A stretch of 64,000 bases of DNA from Mycoplasmopsis pullorum (GCF_001900245.1 NZ_CP017813.1:682001-746000); one strand, 5' to 3'; counted from the stretch's first letter, positions 44,194 to 55,946 are shown. A program made the numbers and translations. Notes: a model not told the origin generated them from the sequence alone.

Positions 44194-45231
44194 ATGAGAA
44201 TAGCATTTTTTGATGCAAAAGAATATGATAAAAAATATTTTGACGCCGTAAATAACGGAAGACATGAAATTGTTTATTTCAAAGAAAATTTAGGTATTGA
44301 TACTGTAAAATTAGCTCAAGGATTTGACGCAGTTTGTGGTTTTGTTAATACCTATGGTGATAAATTTATTTTAGAATTATTAGCTAAATCAGGTGTTAAA
44401 TTTTGATTGCAAAGATCGATGGGATACAACAAAGTTGACTTAGCTAAAGCTGCTGAAGTAGGAATCGAAGTTTTTAGAATTCCTAACTATTCAGCTGAAT
44501 CAGTTGCAGAATTCGCAATGTCAGCTATGATGTCATTAAATCGTAAATTAATCGTTGCTTCACACCGTGTAAAAAACTATAATTTCTCACTTAATGGATT
44601 AGACGGACTTTGTGTTCATGGTTCAACCATTGGTGTTATTGGTGGTGGAAAAATCGGTCAAGCTTTCATCAGAATCGCCAAAGGGATGGGAGCAAAAGTT
44701 TTAGTATTTGATACATTCAACGAAACAAACTTCCCTTACTTAGCTGACCAATTAGGTTTTGAATATGCACCACTTACAAAATTATTAAAAGAAAGTGATT
44801 TTATTTCACTTCATGCACCTTTATTACCATCAACTCGTTACGTTATCGATGAAGACGCGATTGCAATTATGAAAAAAGGAGCAGTTTTAGTTAATACTGC
44901 TCGTGGTGAATTAATGGACATTAAAGCTGTTATTAAAGGTCTTAAAGAAGGAATTATTTCAGGATTAGCTTCTGACGTGCTTGAACGTGAAGAGGGACGT
45001 TTCTACGAAGATATCTCAGATAAAGCTGAAGAATACAAAAAAATCGATCCTGAATGAAGAGAATTACTTGAAATGGATAATGTTTTAATTACTTCTCACC
45101 AAGCTTTCTTAACAAACGTTGCTTTAACACAAATTGCTAAAATTACTTTAGATAATGCTGATATGGCTGAAAAAGGCGACTTCTCAAAAGCACTTAAATT
45201 ATTAGAAAACGGACGTGTACAGAACGGATAG
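44194..45231 (+). CDS. ldhA: D-lactate dehydrogenase (D-2-hydroxyacid dehydrogenase family)
   Basis: 345 residues. NAD-binding motif GVIGGGKIGQAF near residue 150, Arg in VNTARGEL (near 250), Glu in LEREEGRF, and catalytic His in TSHQAFLT (near 300) are in family order. NFSLNGLDG and the FYEDIS segment resemble fermentative D-Ldh (LdhA). It reduces pyruvate to D-lactate to recycle NADH. TTAGGAG precedes the ATG. The aquaporin gene follows 13 nt later, probably in the same transcript. Confidence 0.92.
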
Positions 45232-45244
45232 TAGAACGGAAAAT

Positions 45245-46183
45245 ATGGAAACTCAGAAAAAAAGTTTATCAAACAGGTTTAAAGATTCTTTTTATTTGTT
45301 TAAATTTGGAGCGAAAAATAGACCATTCGCTCAAGAACCTAAAAATGTAAAAACTTGATTAATTCATGCTCTTAGTGAATTTATCGGAACTATTTTTATT
45401 TCACTTGGATTAGCAGGTTTAAGTACTTATATTAATGGTGAAGCTGTTATTGAAGAGTACTTAGGTCACTTAATTATTGTTGGATTTTTTGCTGGATTTG
45501 TAATTGTTGGATTATGTTTATTTATTTTCTTAAGATGAAGCTGTGATTTAAACCCTGCTGTTACTCTAACAAGATGATTAAACGGAACTAATACAACACG
45601 TTACGCTTTAATGAAATTTGTAATGCAATTTTTAGGAGCTTTAGTAGCTGCAGCTATTATTTATGCTGCTGGTACATCAGCAGCAAAACACGGTTTACAC
45701 AATGAACCAATCCAAGCTTTAAAAGCTGCAAGCAAGGATTTATTAGGTGAACAAAACAATGCTTCATTAATTGATGGTTCATTATGAATCTTCTTTATTG
45801 AGTTAGTTATGACTGCAATTCTTTTATTCCCTATCTTCTCACCAAATATTCGTGATGAATATCGTGATTTATTAATTATGTTCATTATTTCATTGGACGT
45901 ATGAATGGGAATTTTAGGTGGTACTGCTGCAATTAACCCTGCACGTGGACTTGCACAACAATTACCATCATTGATTTTCCAACAAAAAGAATTAGCAACA
46001 AACAATTTAACTTTATCAGTGCAATACGGGACAATTGCAATGGTATTAGGAAGTTGATTATCACCATTCTTATACTTAGGTGTTGCCGGATTTACTAGAG
46101 AATTCGTTAACCCTTGAGTTGTTGGGATTATTAAATTCAAAAACACTAGATCTGAAAACATGACAACGCCAAATCAAAAGTAA
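45245..46183 (+). CDS. MIP-family channel (aquaporin / glycerol facilitator type)
   Basis: 312 residues, about six membrane helices, and the two pore-forming NPA motifs: LNPAVT near residue 103 and INPARGL near 237, the latter with the conserved Arg. A cytoplasmic basic N-terminal tail of about 35 residues precedes helix 1 (HALSEFIGT). Such channels pass water, glycerol or undissociated lactic acid. Being in an operon with D-lactate dehydrogenase suggests lactic acid exit (as LarD in lactobacilli), but glycerol uptake is equally possible. Its last two codons lie in the duplicated segment described next. Confidence 0.9.
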
Positions 46184-46197
46184 ATAAGTCGAAAAAG

Positions 46198-46230
46198 AAA
46201 ATGTTGCAAATTAATCTTGCAACATTTTTT
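46198..46230. terminator. Bidirectional terminator after the aquaporin gene (also duplicated at 46717-46749)
   Basis: AAAATGTTGCAA/TTGCAACATTTT perfect 12-bp stem with a loop of about 7 nt and T6. Part of the direct repeat, so two copies exist. Confidence 0.85.
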
Positions 46231-46239
46231 CTTTGTCTT

Positions 46240-46398
46240 TTAATCTAATTCAGCCACACCAGTGTAAAGTTTGTAGTAATTTTGTTTAAGTGCTAAAAGC
46301 TCTTTGTGTGTTCCTTTTTCGAGAATTTTACCATGCTCGAGAACCACAATTAAGTCTGAGTTTTTGATTGTGCTTAAACGGTGTGCAATCACGAAACT
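46240..46398 (-). pseudogene. Orphan 3' fragment of ABC transporter gene (duplicated)
   Basis: Encodes the last 52 residues ([15 protein letters not shown] through GVAELD) of the ABC protein at 46759-48669, identical at nucleotide level but for one base. It has no start and arises from the long target duplication. Non-functional. Confidence 0.88.
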
Positions 46399-46694
46399 CC
46401 TGCGTTTCCCAGTTCCTAGTATAAAATTTAAAAATCAAGTCATAACAAAACTGTTTTTATGACAAAAATATGTTGAATTGAGTCAAAAAATTGCTTATTT
46501 GACATGTTTTTTATAAAGAAATAATAAAATTTTGGTATAAAAAGTTAAAAAAACATAGAAATTTATCAAATTTAACCAAGTTATTTATATTTTATACTAT
46601 TTTTACTAGTAAATTTTAGTATTTTTATATATTTATTTTATAAATATATAGGTGTATAAAACAAGTAAAAATACCCTTAAGTGGGAAACGTAGG
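46399..46694. mobile_element. 296-bp element with terminal inverted repeats (MITE-like, no transposase)
   Basis: The left end reads CCTGCGTTTCCCAGTT and the right end, reverse-complemented, CCTACGTTTCCCACTT: 14 of 16 bases match. The interior is extremely AT-rich with no coding frame of note. It is flanked on both sides by the same 223-bp sequence, and removing the element plus one copy restores a clean convergent aquaporin/ABC junction. This is what a transposon with a very long target duplication would leave. IS1634 of Mycoplasma mycoides is known to make variable duplications of this scale. It is likely a non-autonomous or deleted derivative. Confidence 0.75.
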
Positions 46695-46917
46695 AAAAGT
46701 AAATAAGTCGAAAAAGAAAATGTTGCAAATTAATCTTGCAACATTTTTTCTTTGTCTTTTAATCTAATTCAGCCACACCAGTGTAAAGTTTGTAGTAATT
46801 TTGTTTAAGTGCTAAAAGCTCTTTGTGCGTTCCTTTTTCGAGAATTTTACCATGCTCGAGAACCACAATTAAGTCTGAGTTTTTGATTGTGCTTAAACGG
46901 TGTGCAATCACGAAACT
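46695..46917. repeat. Direct repeat copy 2 (223 bp) flanking the inverted-repeat element
   Basis: The partner of 46176-46398. This copy is continuous with the intact ABC gene to its right and holds that gene's true 3' end and terminator. Confidence 0.9.
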
Positions 46918-48669
46918 AGTTCTTTGGTGCATTAAATTATCTAATGCTTGCTGAATTAATTTTTCTGTTTGAGTATCAATTGTACTTGTTGCTTCATCTA
47001 AAATCAACATCACTGGATTTAAAGCACTGGTGCGGGCAATTGATAACAATTGTTTTTGTCCCTGTGAAAGTCCCTCGGCTGAGTTTTCTAGAATTGTATT
47101 ATAGCCATCGTGCAACATAGTGATAAAGTCATTTGCATTTGCCACTGTTGCTGCACTGACAATAACATTATCTTCACAATGATCAAGACCATACGAAATA
47201 TTTTCGTTAACACTCTTACTAAAAAGTGAAGTATCTTGAAGTACTAATCCCATCGATTTTCTCAAGTCATCTTTGTTGATGTCTTTAATATCGATACCAT
47301 CTAAATAAATGTGTCCCTCTGTGGTCTCGTAAAATCGACTTAATAGGTTAGCGATTGTAGTCTTACCTGCCCCAGTCGAACCAACTAAAGCCACTTTTTG
47401 TCCTGGTTTAACATCTAAGTTAAAGTTATCGATAATTTTCTTTTCTGGTGAGTAACTAAATGATACATTTTCAAATTTAACTGCCCCTAGTGCTGGTATG
47501 TAGTTAATTTGTTGTGTAACCTTGTCGCTCACTTTCCAGTAGAAGTCATAAAAGTTAGTATTTGAATTTGTAAATGATGAATCATTTTGAATTAATTGTT
47601 CTTTAGTTAATAATTTGACATTTCCATTTGATTCTTCTGGCGTTCTTTCAAGAACATCAACCACACGAGAAAATCCAGCAATTGCTAAACTAATTGAGTT
47701 TAATTGTTGTGAAACTTGTCCAATAGGTGCAATAAAACTTCTTGAGTATTGTAAGAAAGTAATTAATGTACCAATGCTAATGTTCATTCAAGTTGTCCCT
47801 CATTGGTTTTGATAGTAGAATAAAGTACCACCAATAACAGCCATGAGTGCAAAATTTACATTCCCCATGTTCATGAGCACGGGCATTATTATATTTACTC
47901 AAAATTTGGATTTATAATCATTTTCATAAAGTTTGTCATTTTTAACTTTAAGATTTTCGACTGATTTTTTTTCATAGTTAAAGACTTTAACAATCTTAAT
48001 CCCCTCAATCATTTCAGTTAAATAACCATTAACTGTCCCCAGCGACGATTGACGTGCACTAAAGTATTTAATTGATTTTTTACCTAAGATTTGTGCTAAG
48101 AACATTAATATTACAACCATTAATAAAACTAAAATTGTTAAGAATCAACTATAGTAAATCATCATTACTAATGAAAATAAAATTGAGAATATAGCATTAA
48201 AGATTTGTGGAATACTTTGTGAAAGCATGTCCCTTAATGCATCGATATCATTAGTAAAAATACTTGTGATATTACCTTTAAGTTGCGTATCAAAGTAACC
48301 TAATGGTAATTTTTGAATGTATCCATAAAGTTGGTCACGCAATTTTTTGATAGTTCTGTGTGTAACTACCACTGCAATTTGGCTCGAAATCAATGAACAG
48401 GCAATTGATATTAAAAACATTGCACCAAGAATTAACATCGAATTTGTAAATCCTGTATTGTCGAAATTACCTGTAATAAAGTAAGGAACTAAATATTTTT
48501 CAAAAACAACATTTCCTAAAAATGATTGTGCGTAAATAAATATTCCAGATGATATGAAAATTGTTAAAAATACTAAGAAATAAGATACTTTGTTATATTT
48601 TCAAATGAATTTTAATAATTTTTTAAATGATCCAGATTTAATTGGTGGACGTTTTCTTTTTTTACTCAT
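46759..48669 (-). CDS. ABC exporter half-transporter (MdlB-like), second gene of pair
   Basis: 636 residues. The membrane domain (about residues 1-340) has the exporter coupling region SFLGN and LPLGYFDTQLKGNITSIFTNDIDALRDM. The ATPase domain has Walker A GSTGAGKTT, signature LSQGQKQL, Walker B LILDEATS and H-loop IAHRLS. It forms a heterodimer with the upstream gene, overlapping by 8 nt. MdlAB-type pairs export drugs, lipids or peptides; the substrate is not evident. Its 3' end is duplicated by the neighbouring element. Confidence 0.9.
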
Positions 48670-50452
48670 TATCGCCCTCCTGTGTTTGTGAAACATACAA
48701 TCCATGATAGAATTTATTGTTTTTTAATAGTTCATTATGAGTACCAAAAGCTTCAATTTCACCATTATTCATAACAATAATTTTATCCGCATGCTCAATT
48801 GAATTGATTCTTTGAGCGATAATTAATTTAGTTGTATCTTTTAAATTTTTCTCAAACGCATTTTGAATTAATTTTTGAGTTCTATTATCCACTGCAGATG
48901 TTGAATCGTCTAAAATTAAGATTTTTGGTTTTTTAATCAAAGCACGAGCGATACATAAACGTTGTTTTTGTCCACCTGAGAAGTTATTTCCTTTTTCTTC
49001 AACAATTTGATTTAGTCCCTCGTCTTTTGAAAAGACAAAATCATAAGCAGCTGAGTTTTTAAGTGCAGTCTTAATTTCTTCATCGCTAGCACTTAAATTA
49101 CCTCATTTCATGTTTTCTCTTAAAGTACCTTTAAATAAGGTATTTTTTTGTAAAACAATTGAAATTGCATCTCTTAAATTCATTAAGTCATATTCCTGAA
49201 TTGGAGTACCTGCGATTTTTAATTCACCTTCGCTAATGTCGTATAAACGAGGTAATAATTGTACTAAAGTACTTTTTCCTGATCCTGTTTTTCCAATAAT
49301 TCCAATTGTTTCACCAGAATTGATTTTTAAATTAATGTTTTTTAAGTTTTTTATATTCGTATCTGAATTATATTTAAACGATACATTGTTAAATTCAATT
49401 GAACCGTCTAAAATTTCTTTTTTACCATTTTGTGGTGAAGTAATTGATGGTTTTTCATTCAATACTTCTTTAATCCGGATTGAACTTTGATGAGCAATTG
49501 TTACCATCACAAATACCATAGAAGCTAACATCAGTGACATTACCACTTGTCACATGTATGAAATTAAAGCAATTAATTCACTTCATTCCATGTTGCGACT
49601 TACAACTGATTTAGTACCAACAAATAAAATTAAAAATGTTAGTCCATAAATAGTTAAGAATAATACTGGACTATTAAGTGCAACTAAACGCTCACTTTTT
49701 ATTGAGATTTTTTTTAGCCTTGCAGTTAAGTTTTGAACCTCTTCTAATTCTTTTTCTTCTGTAACAAAGGCTTTAATTGTTTTTATTGCATAGATATTTT
49801 CTTTGATTTTATTGTTTAATCTATCATATGATTTAAGCATTTTACCAAAAAGCGGAAATGCAAAACCAATAATTAAGGATAACATAATTGTTAGTGCTAA
49901 AACAGCTCCTAAGAAAATGGTAGCCATTTTAGTATTAATTGTAAATGCCATTACAATCGCACCGACTAACATAATTGGTGCTCTTACTAAGGTACGAATA
50001 ATTTGCATGTAAGCATTTTGTACGTTAGTAATATCATTGGTTAGTCTAATCATTAAACTACCAGTTGTATATTTATCTAAGTTTGAGAATGAAAATTTTT
50101 GAATGTTGGCAAACATATTCATTCTTAAATTACGTGCAATTCCAGCTGCACCTTTTGATGAGGCGATTCCACTTAAGACACCAAAAATAATTGATCCAAT
50201 TGCTAAAGAAAATAAAATCGATCCTCATTTAAAGAGTTGAGCTAAAATGACTTTACCATTGCTTGTATCAAAAGAATCTTGAAGTAAATAAGCATTAACT
50301 TTTGGCATAAAAAGTTGAATTACAACTTCTAAAATAACAAAAAAAGCTGATAAAAATGATACAGTTCGATATCCTTTTGTTTGATCTCATCAACTGACAC
50401 TTTTAATTTGATTGTAAATCACATCAACTTTTTTATCTCGTTTTGATCTCAT
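48662..50452 (-). CDS. ABC exporter half-transporter (MdlA-like), first gene of pair
   Basis: 596 residues with TGA Trp codons. The membrane domain contains SFSNLDKYTTGSLMIRLTNDITNVQN, typical of heterodimeric exporters. The ATPase has Walker A GKTGSGKST, signature FSGGQKQR and Walker B LILDDSTSAVD, where Asp replaces the usual catalytic Glu after the Walker B Asp. That is typical of the degenerate site of heterodimeric exporters, the partner keeping LDEATS. AAGGAG precedes the ATG. Confidence 0.9.
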
Positions 50453-50663
50453 CTTTCTCCTTTCGTTTTTTATAAATAAATTTTATATTTTTGATCAATT
50501 TAACTAGAAAATTCTTAATTTTTTGAATTTTGAATAAGTTATAATTTCCATCTTTTTTCTGTGCAAAAATAAATTTATACCTAATCCTTTTTTGAAATTT
50601 TCACTAATAACAAGGTATAATATTTTAAAAAATAATAATTAAATATAAAGAGAGGAATTTAAA

Positions 50664-52655
50664 ATGACAAATAAGCAGAAAATGATAATTTGGATTTTGT
50701 CATCTTTAGTAGCTTTGTCATTGGCTATCTTTTTTACGGTTTTTACTTTTTATAGTCAAAATTTAATCGTTTTTCGAATTCTGGCTTTCTTGACAATTTT
50801 GGCCTTTCTTTCAATTTTTATCGTAGTAGTTTATTTTGCAATTAATAATTTTGCAAAATCACGTGACTTGGTTAAAAAATCATTTAACAACTATATTGAA
50901 GACATTATTACAAATAATAATTTCGGAATAATTATTTTCGATTCAAGTGAAAAAATTTTATGAATGAGTAATTTTATCCGTGCTCGGTTTAGTAAAAAGG
51001 TGATTGGCTCATCAATTAAAGAATTTTTTGATGAATTTGCTCCAAATGTTAAAAATGCACTGTATAAAAGTTCGTTTAACTTTGAATTTAACAATCTTGA
51101 ATATGAAGTTCAAGTTTGACCACTGAAAAATACAATTAGCATTCGTGATGTAACTTATGAAAGTAACATTATAAAGGAATCAAAACAACAAAAAATTGTA
51201 ATTGGTGAAATTGAAATTGATAACTTTCAACTTTATCAATCTATTTTAAGTGAAGAACAATTATTCAATATTAACAAATGTATTATTAACTCAATTGAAA
51301 AATACGTTAAAGATCCTGAATATAATTTATTCTATCGTCAATATACGAACGGAAAATACGTGATTATTTGCAATGAATTGACTTTGGAAAAATTACTAGA
51401 GGACCAATTTAGAAGCTTTTTAAGTTTTAACGATTCGGACATTTTCATGCGTGATAATAATCGCTTAAGTATCTCAGCCGGATTCGCTAGGGGATGGCCG
51501 AGTTTGAATTTAAAAATCGAACAAGCTAAAAAAGCATTATTACAAGCTCAGAACCGGGGTGGGGACCAAGTAGCAATCTTTTCAAATGATTCAGTTCCTA
51601 TTTACTTTGGTTCTTCAAGTGAAATTATGGCGGATAATAACCGTACTGAAATTAAATTGATCGCTCATTTATTTGAAAAGAAATTGCAATCAAGCGATAT
51701 TCAAAATGTGATAATTTATGGTCACTCACTTTCTGATTTAGACGCAGTAGGAAGTGCTTACGCAATTTATAAAATTGCTAAAAATTATGGTAAAAGAGCA
51801 AATATTTGTAATTACACATTCGATTCGACTGCTGATAAGTTTTTACGTAGTCAAAACTTACTCAAGAGTGATATTTTTATTAAGTCTCATCTAGCGAATA
51901 AAATTACAAACGAACACACCTTGGTAGTATTTGTGGACAATTCAAATCCAAATCGTACCGATAATAAGGATGCAATTTTAAATGCTAAGGCGGAAAATAT
52001 TTTTATTTTCGATCACCACCGTGTTGGAGAAAGTGTTGATTTTTGTCCGCGTAGCAATCGTTATATTGATCCAAATGCTTCAAGTGCGTGTGAAATTGTG
52101 ACTGAATTGATTACATTTATGAATACCAATAATAAGATTTCTGCTAATACAGCACAATTTTTATTAAACGGAATTTACTTAGATACAGCACAATTCACAA
52201 AATCAGTTACACCAAGAGCCTTTAGTGCTTCGTCATGATTGGAGTCTAAAGGTGCTCGTGGTTCATTAAGTAGTGAATTATTAAAAATTGATGAAAAAAC
52301 AGCAAAAATAGTTCAAGATTTATTAAAGAATGTTCAAGAAATCAAAAAAGGATATTATTTAGCCTATAGCAATATTGAAGTGGAAAATGACATTATTAGT
52401 ATTGCAGCTAATGAAATTTTAAAAATAAGCGGACGTCATGCGAGTTTTGTGGTGGCCAAGTTAAGCAGTACCAACAAATACAAATTAAGTGCTCGCGGAA
52501 TGAATACAAACGTCCAAGTAATCTGTGAAGCAGTTGGAGGTGGTGGACACTTTAGTACAGCAGCTGCAGTAACCAACGAACCGTTAGATGTGTTCGTGGA
52601 CAACATAAAACAAGCAATAGTAGGGAGTTTAAGAGATGAAAGTAATATTGATTAA
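50664..52655 (+). CDS. gdpP: Cyclic-di-AMP phosphodiesterase GdpP-like (DHH/DHHA1)
   Basis: 663 residues: two membrane helices (about 8-30 and 38-62), a PAS-like region, a degenerate GGDEF-like domain (about 175-310) and a DHH-DHHA1 hydrolase. Metal-binding motifs are GHSLSDLDAVGSAY (near residue 352), VFVDNSN and FDHHRVG (near 450); the DHHA1 domain has GGGGHFSTAAA. This matches GdpP of Firmicutes, which hydrolyses c-di-AMP and so influences ion balance. AGAGAGG precedes the ATG. It overlaps rplI by 20 nt, a pairing with rplI-dnaB conserved in Firmicutes. Confidence 0.93.
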
Positions 52656-53094
52656 AGACTGTAAAGATGGAAAAGCAAACACAATTATTGAAGTAGCCCC
52701 AGGGTACGCTAAAAACTTTTTAATTAATAAAGGGTTTGCATTACCATACAATGAATCAACTGCAAAAACATTAGAACGTAAATTAAATGAATTAAGTGCT
52801 GAAGAACACGAAAGAAGATCAAAAGCACTTGAATTAAAATCTAAATTAGAGGAAGTTAAATTAGAATATACACTTGAAGCTAATACTGATGCCAATTACA
52901 ACTTAAACGTACATGGTTCAGTTTCGACAAAACACGTTGAAAAAGATTTAGCTAAATTAGGTTTCAAATTAGGAAAGCATGCAATTGAAAAAGTGCACTT
53001 AGTTTCTGAAGGTACTCACGAAATTAAAGTAGTTATTTATAAAGATATTACAGCGAAATTATTTATTAAAATCAAAATTAAAGAAATTAAATAA
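52636..53094 (+). CDS. rplI: Ribosomal protein L9
   Basis: 152 residues. The N-terminal domain begins KVILIKDCKDGKANTIIEVAPGYAKNFLI, followed by a long connecting helix (about 40-75) and a C-terminal RNA-binding domain. L9 contacts 23S rRNA and limits ribosome slippage. GAGTTTAAGAG precedes the ATG, inside the gdpP gene. Confidence 0.96.
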   Translation: MKVILIKDCKDGKANTIIEVAPGYAKNFLINKGFALPYNESTAKTLERKLNELSAEEHERRSKALELKSKLEEVKLEYTLEANTDANYNLNVHGSVSTKHVEKDLAKLGFKLGKHAIEKVHLVSEGTHEIKVVIYKDITAKLFIKIKIKEIK

Positions 53095-53105
53095 CGGTAA
53101 CTCAA

Positions 53106-54587
53106 ATGAGTCAATCAAATAATTATATGAAACCACCAATTCAGATTGGGACAGTTAACAATCATCAGGGACAAATTCAAAATTTTACTTTTGACACGTC
53201 TAAATTACATGATATTGAATTAGAAGAAAAAATTTTAGGGATGATTTTAGCTAATGTTGAGATTTTGCATGAGTCCCTTATGTACCTTAGTGAAGAAGAT
53301 TTTTATTTTATTGATAATAAAAATTTATTCTTGGTATTTAAACAGTTACAAAATCGTGCACAAGAATTAAAAACAATCAATATTAATGATGTTTTTACAT
53401 TTATCGAACGCAATTTTAATGAAAATCACACACGTAAAATCACCTTATCATTTTTATCAAAAATCGCATTAAAAGCAGGTAATTACGACAATAAATTACT
53501 TTATTTTGAAGAATTAACCAAACTAACTAGTTTGCGAAAAATCTATAGTACTTTAGTTCATTCATTAAATAAATTAAATAACCCCGCAAATCTTGAAGTA
53601 AAAGATTTTGCTGCAGAAATTGAAGCTCAAATCACCGAAGCGAATTCAAATCGGAGCTTATCTTCATTTACTAGTATTTCCGATGCAGCAAACGAATACA
53701 TCAGGGACTTGCAATACCGTCGTAATCTAGATGAAAATCATTTAGCAGGTGTCCCCTCTGGGATTCATAACTTAGACATTATGACACAAGGTTTTAAATC
53801 TGGTGAGCTCATTATTTTAGCTGCTAGGCCAGCGATGGGAAAGACTGCTTTTGCATTAAACATTTGTGTTAATGCTGCTTTAAGTAACCGAAGAGTTGCC
53901 TTTTTCAGTTTGGAGATGAGTAATATTCAACTTATGAGTCGGATTTTTTCCATTGTTTCCGGAGTTGAGGGAAATAAATTAAAAAAAGCAAGTCTTTTGG
54001 ACTCACAAGATTGGACACGTTTATCAATTGCAAAACAAACTAAAATTGACCAAATGAACTTTTTTATAGATGATTCGAGTTCTTCAAAAATTGCCGAAAT
54101 CGCTTGAAAAGCACGTCGTTTGAAAAAACTACATAATATTGATTTAATTGTGGTCGATTATCTGCAATTAATGACCGGTTCATCAAGGTCAAATGATAAC
54201 CGTCAAAACGAGGTTTCGAAAATTTCTAGAACTCTCAAAGAACTCTCGCGTGAATTAGAAATTCCAATTATTGCACTTTCGCAATTGAGCAGAAGTGTGG
54301 AACAAAGAGAGGACAAACGTCCAATTCTTTCAGACTTGCGTGAAAGTGGAAGTATCGAACAAGACGCAGACATGGTTATGTTCCTATATCGAAACGATTA
54401 TTATCAAAAGAAGCAAAATGAACGAATTTCAGATGAAATTGGTTCTGAAACAGATTTAATAATTGCAAAACACAGAAGTGGACCGACTGGATCGATCAAA
54501 TTACGCTTTAATATGTCAATTTCTCGTTTTAGTGATCCGGTTGTTTCACTTAATAACACACAATTATTTAATAACAATAACAAATAA
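53106..54587 (+). CDS. dnaB: Replicative DNA helicase DnaB
   Basis: 493 residues. The N-terminal helicase-loader/primase-binding domain (about 35-140) is followed by a RecA-like motor: Walker A AARPAMGKTAFAL, FFSLEM, Walker B LIVVDYLQLM, ALSQLSR, and DLRESGSIEQDADMVMFLYR. The hexameric enzyme unwinds DNA at the fork. One TGA Trp joins the two halves (IAEIAWKARR). Gene order gdpP-rplI-dnaB is common in Firmicutes. Confidence 0.97.
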
Positions 54588-54615
54588 AAAACGAATTTTA
54601 TAACAGGAGTTTAAA

Positions 54616-54681
54616 ATGGATAGTTATTCCCGAAGTTGCAACAAAATAAGTAATATCAAAAAGGAGATTTCTCATGAGTAA
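54616..54681 (+). CDS. Possible 21-residue leader peptide upstream of the CorC-like gene
   Basis: ATG at 54616 is 5 nt downstream of AGGAG and opens a 21-codon frame that ends in TAA at 54679-54681, overlapping the next gene's ATG (54674) by 8 nt. The peptide is polar with one Cys and mixed charge. A good ribosome site and overlap suggest translational coupling, but the short length makes this uncertain. It may be chance. Confidence 0.3.
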   Translation: MDSYSRSCNKISNIKKEISHE

Positions 54682-55906
54682 AATTCTCCTAATAAGCTTA
54701 TTTATAGTTGTATTATTATTCTTTATTCTTAGTGCAATTTTTAGTGGTGCCGAAACCGCTTATACATCAATTTCGATGGCAAAAGTGCACACAATGGTAG
54801 AAAATAATGAAGCAAGAGCAAAATTAATTCATAAACAACTCAAAAGATATAATCAAATTCTCACAACTATTTTAATCGCAAATAATATTGTTAATATTGG
54901 TTCTGCGACTTTAACAAGTTTTATTTTAAATCAACTTATTGGTAGCGGTGCACTCGTAACAATTGTCACCACCGCTTTAGTTACTCCAATTTTAGTGATT
55001 TTTAGTGAGATAATTCCAAAATTATTAGGTAAGAGTCATCCAGTTAAATACTTACAAATTTTTGGATACTTCATTGAATTTATTTACTGAGTTTTATGAA
55101 TCTTTGCTTATCCATTAGGGAAGATTGGTAAAAAGGTTTATATAACAAATTCAGAAGATGAATTGAAAAAAATGATTGAAATAGCTCGTAATGAGGGAGT
55201 GCTTCAATCTGGGGAAAGTCTACTTGCACAAAATGCCCTTGACTTAGACTCGACCAAAGTTTCACAACATTATTTACGTCTTAAAGATGTGACCAGCATC
55301 GATTATCGTGCTAGCGTCCAAGATGCTTTAGAGCTATTCAAGGAGACTAATTATTCACGTATCCCAGTGGTCAAAAAAGACGAATTAATTGGAATTATAA
55401 TGTTAAAAGATCTATATCATCTTAAACGCGGTAAGATTATTAACTATATTATTCATGTCCCTTTTATTTCAACTAATTCTGTTTTAACTAGTGCTTTGGA
55501 AAAATTAAGACGAGCTAGAGTACAGATGGGATTTGTTGTTGAAAATAACAACTCAACCAGAGTCTTGGGAATAATTACCGTTGAAGACATTATTGAAGAG
55601 CTAGTTGGTGAAATTTACGATGAAACTGACGAAGCTGAATCAATTTTTGAAATTTCACTTGAACAAAGTGAGGTTCATGCAAATGTCAAGGTCAAAGATG
55701 TCTTTAAACAATTAGATATTGATGATGACACTTTAGATGATGAAGATTACGAATTGACTTTAGGTAAATGAATGTTGAAAATGACAAATAAACAAAAGTT
55801 AAACAAAAACTTACGCTTCAATTTAGACAAAGTCGCTTCTTTTAAAGTTATTCAATCGAAAAATAAAGAAAATAAAGTGGCTATTATTGGAATTAATAAA
55901 TATTAA
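54674..55906 (+). CDS. CorC/HlyC-family CNNM-domain and CBS-domain membrane protein
   Basis: 410 residues. The N-terminal DUF21/CNNM domain has about three membrane helices with SAIFSGAETAYTS at residue 20; a CBS-domain pair (about 205-330) includes TNYSRIPVV and GIITVEDIIEELVGEI; and the C-terminus is a CorC_HlyC transporter-associated domain. Members are linked to magnesium/cobalt efflux. AAGGAG precedes the ATG. A strong shared terminator follows. Confidence 0.9.
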
Positions 55907-55910
55907 TATG

Positions 55911-55946
55911 AAAAAATGCAGTTGTATTAACCTAACTGCATTTTTT
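55911..55946. terminator. Bidirectional terminator between the CorC-like gene and tdk
   Basis: AAAAAATGCAGTT/AACTGCATTTTTT perfect 13-bp stem around a 10-nt loop; it overlaps the tdk stop codon. Confidence 0.88.

Larger units (their letters stand above)
46176..46398. repeat. Direct repeat copy 1 (223 bp) flanking the inverted-repeat element
   Basis: Bases 46176-46398 recur at 46695-46917 with an exact offset of 519 and a single mismatch (T/C in the CTTTGTGTGTTCC / CTTTGTGCGTTCC stretch). The unit spans the last two codons and stop of the aquaporin gene, the shared terminator and the last 53 codons (including stop) of the downstream ABC gene. It ends exactly where the 296-bp element starts. 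Confidence 0.9.

Noticed and set aside
45661-46161. Long antisense frame over the aquaporin gene
   Set aside because: Shadow of a gene with clear NPA motifs; no independent support.
46176-46917. Direct repeats as an assembly duplication
   Set aside because: Considered, but the one-base difference between copies and the inverted-repeat element placed exactly between them fit a real insertion better.
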